This document shows, in pieces, positions 60,060-64,000 of a DNA stretch of 64,000 nucleotides. The translations under genes and the position numbers were made by a program. Below the pieces are notes generated by a model, which had not been told where the DNA came from, did not search any database, and worked only from the letters and a program-made list of their open reading frames with translations. Location of the stretch: assembly GCF_001435235.1 (NCBI RefSeq), contig NZ_AZGB01000003.1:62001-126000 (forward strand), read 5' to 3'. Every line of letters starts with the position of its first letter. Position 1 is the first letter of the stretch. Source of the stretch: Liquorilactobacillus ghanensis DSM 18630 (GTDB lineage: Bacteria; Bacillota; Bacilli; Lactobacillales; Lactobacillaceae).

Positions 60060-63000
60060 ATGCAGGATTTTTACGAACGAAAAAACCGTTATAAAATGTA
60101 TAAAGCAGGGAAATTCTGGACGGTTGGTTTGATCACGACAATGTCACTATTCGTTGGATTGCAGATTAAACCAGTTCAAACCCTAGCAGCTGGAACCAAG
60201 GCTGCTTCAAGTAGTCAAGACTCAAGTGAAAGTAATTCAGCTAATAATAGTAGTTTAAAAATTACGACAGCAGCGGCAGATAAAGCCAGCTCAGCAACCA
60301 GCTCATCGGTAGCAGCAGACAGTGAAACTTCAAGCAGTGAGCAGCAAGTTTCGAACAGTTCTAGTTCTAATGCTGAAACTGCGACTAGTCAAGCTGACAA
60401 AACAAGTACAGCAGTAACCAAAGCAGCAGATGTTAAGACTGCTGACAGTAGTTCGGCAGCGGATAGCAGCTCAACAGCGACTAAGACTGCGGATAGTACA
60501 ACGGCATCAAGTACAACAGTAGCTGAAACAGTAAGTTCAGCAGCTAGCTCTAGCTCAACCAATGCTGACAGCAGTTCATCAGCTGCAACCGATGCATCAT
60601 CAACAAGTACAGCGCCTGCTAAAGCGGCAAGTTCAGCATCGACCAGCAGCTCGGATTCAACTAAAGTTGCTGATAGTAGCAGTTCGACAGTTGCTAAAAC
60701 TACAGATAGTACAACAGCACCAAGTACAAGTGCAGCTGACAGTAGCTCAACTGCGGCAACTGATCCGACTGCAGAAAGCAGTAGTACAGCAACTAAAGCA
60801 GCAGATAGCACAACGGCATCAAGCACAAGTGCAACTGACAGTAGCTCAACTAAAGCAGCTGATAGTTCAACGTCAAGTACAACGGCCGCTAATAGCAGTT
60901 CAACTGACCAACCGGCAATAAGTACAATGTCGGCTGATACACCAGCTGAGAGCGATTCGGCTTCGACTAAGGCTGATGAAAGTAGCAGCTCAACTTCGAC
61001 CAAAGCAACTGATAGTTCGACAGCATCAAGTACAAGTGCGGCAGACAGCAGTTCGACCAAAGCGGCAGATAGTAGCTCAGCTTCGACCAAAGCAGCTGAT
61101 AGTTCGACAACAGCTAAAGCAGCAAGCAGTTCAAGTACAGCTGCAACTAATACAACCGTCAAAACAACTGTATTAAGTGCAACAACGGCTAAAACTACAG
61201 CAGCAACAAGCAGCAGTTCAACTACGGCAACAACGACAACTGATCCAACTGCTGAATTACAAGCAGCAATTGCAAAAATTGAGCAGGAAAACTCAGCTGA
61301 ATATAGCAGCAAAGTTTCGAATTTCTTAAATGGGATTATTGAAGGCGCAATTGAAAGCTGGACGAAATATAAGATTTTGCCATCATTGACAGCAGCCCAA
61401 GCTATTTTAGAAAGTGGCTGGGGTACTTCATCATTGGCTAGCAACTATCATAATTTATTCGGAATTAAAGCTGACAGTTCTTGGACAGGCAAGTCCGTAA
61501 TGTTTCCAACATCAGAATATTATAGTGGCTCTTACCATACGGTCTATGCTGCTTTCCGCGCTTACGATAACAATAATGAAAGCATTGTTGATCATGCAGA
61601 ATTTTTGTTGGATAATTCACGTTACAGTAATTTGATTGGTCAGACAAATGCTAATACAGCTACTCAATTGATTTCACAAGATGGCTATGCAACTGATCCT
61701 AATTATAGTTCAAGCTTGATGTCAATAATTAACGAGTATGGTTTGACAGCATGGGATAGTCTGGCCTTTAAGTATACCGGAACCGATATTGATTTGAATG
61801 ATAGTACCGGTGATAATACTGGCGGTTCATCGACTTCAAATGGCGGAACCACATATTATACGGTTAAATCCGGTGATACTTTGACTAAAATCGCTGTAAA
61901 TTACAGTACAACAGTTCCAAAGATCGTTTCGTTAAATAATATCAGCAATCCGAACGTAATTTATGTTGGTCAAGTTTTGAAGGTATTGGGAAGCACCAGT
62001 TCCAGCAGCAGCAGTTCAAATAGTTCAACTACGGCAACAACTTACACAGTTAAATCTGGTGACACGCTGTCTGGCATTGCTACCACGCATGCAACGACGG
62101 TCAACAATATCGTTACGCTGAATAATATCAGCAACCCGAACGTGATTTACGTTGGTCAGGTCTTGAAATTAAGCCAAGCAGCAGCGAGTGGTACTGCAAG
62201 TACTGGTTCGAGCAGCAGCTCAACGGCAGCAACATATACGGTCAAGTCGGGCGATACTTTGTACGGCATTGCTACCACACATAGCACAACGGTAGCAAAT
62301 ATTGTTTCCTTGAATAATCTCAGCAATCCAAATTTGATTTATGTTGGTCAGGTTTTGAAATTAAGTCAAGCAACAGCGAGTGGTACTGCAAGTACTGGTT
62401 CGAGCAGCAGCTCAACGGCAGCAACTTACACAGTCAAGTCGGGTGACACCCTGTACGGGATTGCTACCGATCATGGAACAACGGTAGCAAATATTGTTTC
62501 CTTGAATAATCTCAGCAATCCGAACGTAATTTATGTTGGACAAGTGCTGAAATTAAGCCAGGCAGCAACCAGTGGTACCGCCAGCACCGGTTCAAGCAGC
62601 ACATCAAGTAGTGCGGCTAGCTATACGGTTAAATCCGGCGATACTTTGTACGGCATTGCCACCAGCCATGGAACAACGGTAGCAAATATCGTTTCCTTGA
62701 ATAACCTTAGCAATCCGAACGTAATTTATGTTGGACAAGTGCTGAAATTAAGCGGTGCAGCCAGCAGCACGGCAAGCACGAGTTCAAGCACAAACAGTAC
62801 GTCAAGCAGTGCAGCCAGTTATACAGTTAAGTCCGGTGATACCTTATATGGGATCGCAGCAACTCATGGGACAACGGTAGCAAATATTGTTTCGCTGAAT
62901 AAGATCAGTGATCCGGATGATATTTATGTTGGTCAAGTATTGAAATTAAACGGTACTGCTAGTCAGACAACAACGACCAGCACCAGCACAAAATCGACCA

Positions 63001-63347
63001 GTTCGACAGCTAACGGCAGCTATACTATCAAGTCCGGCGATACATTATCGGAGATTGCCAGCAAATACGGTCTAAGTGTCAGTCAATTAGCAGCTTTGAA
63101 TAATATCAGCGATCCAAATGAGATTGTAGTTGGTCAGGTCTTGAAGTTGAGCGGCAGTACTTCATCCAGCAGCCAAACTTCGACTAAAACGACAACTCAA
63201 AGCAGCTCGGGCTCGTATACCATTAAATCTGGTGATACCTTGTATGAAATTGCCAAGGATCATGGGATGACAGTTAGCCAATTGGCGGCTTTGAATAACA
63301 TCAGCAATGCAAATCAGATTTATGTTGGTCAGACTTTAAAATTTTAA
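60060..63347 (+). CDS. LysM-rich cell-wall N-acetylglucosaminidase (GH73) with KxYKxGKxW signal
   Basis: The 1095-residue secreted protein has a KxYKxGKxW signal (KMYKAGKFW, residues 13-21, then a hydrophobic stretch), a Ser/Thr/Ala-rich region (about 45-395), a GH73 domain (about 400-570) with catalytic Glu near 451 in [10 protein letters not shown] and the YATDPNYSS mark, and eight LysM modules (about 598 to the end) of some 46 residues joined by Ser/Thr linkers. Each LysM reads YTVKSGDTL ... VGQVLKL. It cuts peptidoglycan, probably in cell separation. No LPXTG or C-terminal span is present; LysM holds it to the wall. AGGAGG is 12 bases upstream. Confidence 0.93.
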   Translation: MQDFYERKNRYKMYKAGKFWTVGLITTMSLFVGLQIKPVQTLAAGTKAASSSQDSSESNSANNSSLKITTAAADKASSATSSSVAADSETSSSEQQVSNSSSSNAETATSQADKTSTAVTKAADVKTADSSSAADSSSTATKTADSTTASSTTVAETVSSAASSSSTNADSSSSAATDASSTSTAPAKAASSASTSSSDSTKVADSSSSTVAKTTDSTTAPSTSAADSSSTAATDPTAESSSTATKAADSTTASSTSATDSSSTKAADSSTSSTTAANSSSTDQPAISTMSADTPAESDSASTKADESSSSTSTKATDSSTASSTSAADSSSTKAADSSSASTKAADSSTTAKAASSSSTAATNTTVKTTVLSATTAKTTAATSSSSTTATTTTDPTAELQAAIAKIEQENSAEYSSKVSNFLNGIIEGAIESWTKYKILPSLTAAQAILESGWGTSSLASNYHNLFGIKADSSWTGKSVMFPTSEYYSGSYHTVYAAFRAYDNNNESIVDHAEFLLDNSRYSNLIGQTNANTATQLISQDGYATDPNYSSSLMSIINEYGLTAWDSLAFKYTGTDIDLNDSTGDNTGGSSTSNGGTTYYTVKSGDTLTKIAVNYSTTVPKIVSLNNISNPNVIYVGQVLKVLGSTSSSSSSSNSSTTATTYTVKSGDTLSGIATTHATTVNNIVTLNNISNPNVIYVGQVLKLSQAAASGTASTGSSSSSTAATYTVKSGDTLYGIATTHSTTVANIVSLNNLSNPNLIYVGQVLKLSQATASGTASTGSSSSSTAATYTVKSGDTLYGIATDHGTTVANIVSLNNLSNPNVIYVGQVLKLSQAATSGTASTGSSSTSSSAASYTVKSGDTLYGIATSHGTTVANIVSLNNLSNPNVIYVGQVLKLSGAASSTASTSSSTNSTSSSAASYTVKSGDTLYGIAATHGTTVANIVSLNKISDPDDIYVGQVLKLNGTASQTTTTSTSTKSTSSTANGSYTIKSGDTLSEIASKYGLSVSQLAALNNISDPNEIVVGQVLKLSGSTSSSSQTSTKTTTQSSSGSYTIKSGDTLYEIAKDHGMTVSQLAALNNISNANQIYVGQTLKF
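61852..63345 (+). repeat. Eight LysM coding repeats
   Basis: Units begin near 61852, 62038, 62230, 62422, 62617, 62815, 63019 and 63214. Units 3 to 6 are nearly identical at the protein level and share long DNA identity, so this part has probably expanded by recent duplication; units 1, 7 and 8 are more diverged. Confidence 0.85.
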
Positions 63348-63376
63348 TTTAGCTGTTTAACGAGAACTAACTAATA

Positions 63377-63419
63377 AGCGGGACTGTGACAAAGCAAATG
63401 TTTGTCATAGTCCCGTTTG
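63377..63419 (+). terminator. Terminator of the LysM glucosaminidase gene
   Basis: CGGGACTGTGACAAA pairs with TTTGTCATAGTCCCG, a 15-bp stem with one mismatch, followed by TTTGC. Confidence 0.75.
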
Positions 63420-63506
63420 CTATTAAATACTAAACTTTAAAATTCCACTTTCTTGAAATAGAATAAATTATTTGGGTAAAAAAATAGGAAATTGGTTTTT
63501 TGTTAA

Positions 63507-63842
63507 TTAGATTCGTAGTTTTAGTAGTTGGAAAAAACTAATCAGCAGACCACTAGCAGCGTAAACTAATAAAGCTGGACTAGCATTAAGGATACCAAAA
63601 GGAATGGAGATTAGGCTGATGCAGAGAAGAAAAAGGCAAAGGCTGCGAAAAAAATAAGAATTAAATTGGTGACTTGTTAGCAGAAAAAGACCCGTTATGA
63701 TTTGTGTCAGAGTTAACAAAATAATACTGGAAATCGTTGAAATATCAGTGATTGGCTTAATAAAATCAGTATGAAAAGCCGATAGCAAACCAATCCAGAT
63801 CAAACTGGATAGGGTTAACCAGAAGCCGCTGAATCGTTGCAT
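63507..63842 (-). CDS. Small integral membrane protein of unknown function (111 residues)
   Basis: Four predicted membrane spans (about 6-22, 37-55, 66-82, 86-105) with few charged residues and no recognisable motif. GAGGTGATTTT before the ATG supports translation. The preceding terminator region belongs to the LysM gene, which is convergent. I do not recognise the family. Confidence 0.65.
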   Translation of the reverse strand: MQRFSGFWLTLSSLIWIGLLSAFHTDFIKPITDISTISSIILLTLTQIITGLFLLTSHQFNSYFFRSLCLFLLCISLISIPFGILNASPALLVYAASGLLISFFQLLKLRI

Positions 63843-63983
63843 AAAATCACCTCAATAAGTTGAATTTAAGTAACATTTTAGCAACCGATTATTAATATTT
63901 AATGAATTTTTGGTAAACTAAGTTTTACATTTTGTTGATCATGAGTACTTAATAAACGAAATATCTAAGTGAAGGAAGACAAG

Positions 63984-64000
63984 ATGAGTAAAAGAAAAAA
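63984..64000 (+). CDS. Start of a gene cut by the window end
   Basis: ATG 63984 follows GAAGGAAG with good spacing and begins MSKRK. Only five codons are visible, so no identity can be given. Confidence 0.4.

Noticed and set aside
60389-61444. A 351-codon minus-strand frame rich in Leu, Ala, Val
   Set aside because: It is the reverse image of the Ser/Thr/Ala repeat codons (AGC, ACA, GCA) of the LysM protein and has no start signal.

Overview
The window reads as a chromosomal segment of a Gram-positive lactic acid bacterium, most likely a Lactobacillaceae member with about 40% GC. The evidence is the gene families: a PyrR-attenuated pyr operon, a PFL/AdhE/AckA mixed-acid branch with Rex-like sites, a GntR-led YtrA-type ABC cluster, ECF vitamin transporters, an EbsA-like protein, a DUF4811 partner of a drug exporter, and a KxYKxGKxW-signal, LysM-rich wall hydrolase. 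Nearly all genes carry strong AGGAGG-like ribosome binding sites. I could not assign a species. I found no tRNA, rRNA, CRISPR array, intact insertion sequence or prophage.

Layout. 1-4.15 kb: end of an RNA methyltransferase, an EbsA-like protein, fhs, lspA and an RluD-type pseudouridine synthase. 4.16-15.9 kb: complete de novo UMP operon pyrR-pyrP-pyrB-pyrC-carA-carB-pyrK-pyrD-pyrF-pyrE with two PyrR attenuators. 15.9-17.9 kb: a self-operated MarR regulator, a YczE-type membrane protein and a tyrosine phosphatase. 18.2-20.0 kb: kdsA and kdsD, the first two committed Kdo enzymes, unexpected in a Gram-positive. 20.2-23.6 kb: pflB and pflA. 23.8-32.9 kb: housekeeping and metabolism (aspA with a divergent LysR gene, ppaC, a DeoR regulator, bioY under a BirA-type operator, an aminotransferase, murI, a rhomboid protease). 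33-39.5 kb: an APC permease and a divergent GntR/ABC cluster whose first permease gene looks frame-disrupted at its start. 39.7-44 kb: a five-gene NAD-precursor salvage operon (MFS carrier, orphan nadC, NrtR, FolT-type ECF S component, PnuC). 44-48.3 kb: adhE and ackA, divergent, with Rex-like sites. 48.5-52.8 kb: a MerR regulator, a 14-TM drug exporter with DUF4811 protein, and a lone Wzy-like polymerase. 53-56.7 kb: a CopB copper ATPase with a 7x15-residue His/Met repeat, and a nitrilase-family amidase. 57-59 kb: a decayed ascorbate-type PTS locus. 59-64 kb: small proteins of unknown function and a 1095-residue LysM glucosaminidase.

How the parts relate. Fermentation genes are linked by candidate redox (Rex) and carbon (cre) sites; the NAD operon and the Rex-regulated genes both centre on the NAD pool. 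The most unusual content is the kdsA-kdsD pair (18173-19964), which would make Kdo-8-phosphate in an organism class with no lipopolysaccharide. The second is the scar near 58680, where one deletion appears to have removed the 5' halves of two divergent genes together with their shared promoter. All functions are inferred from reading the sequence; no database search was run.
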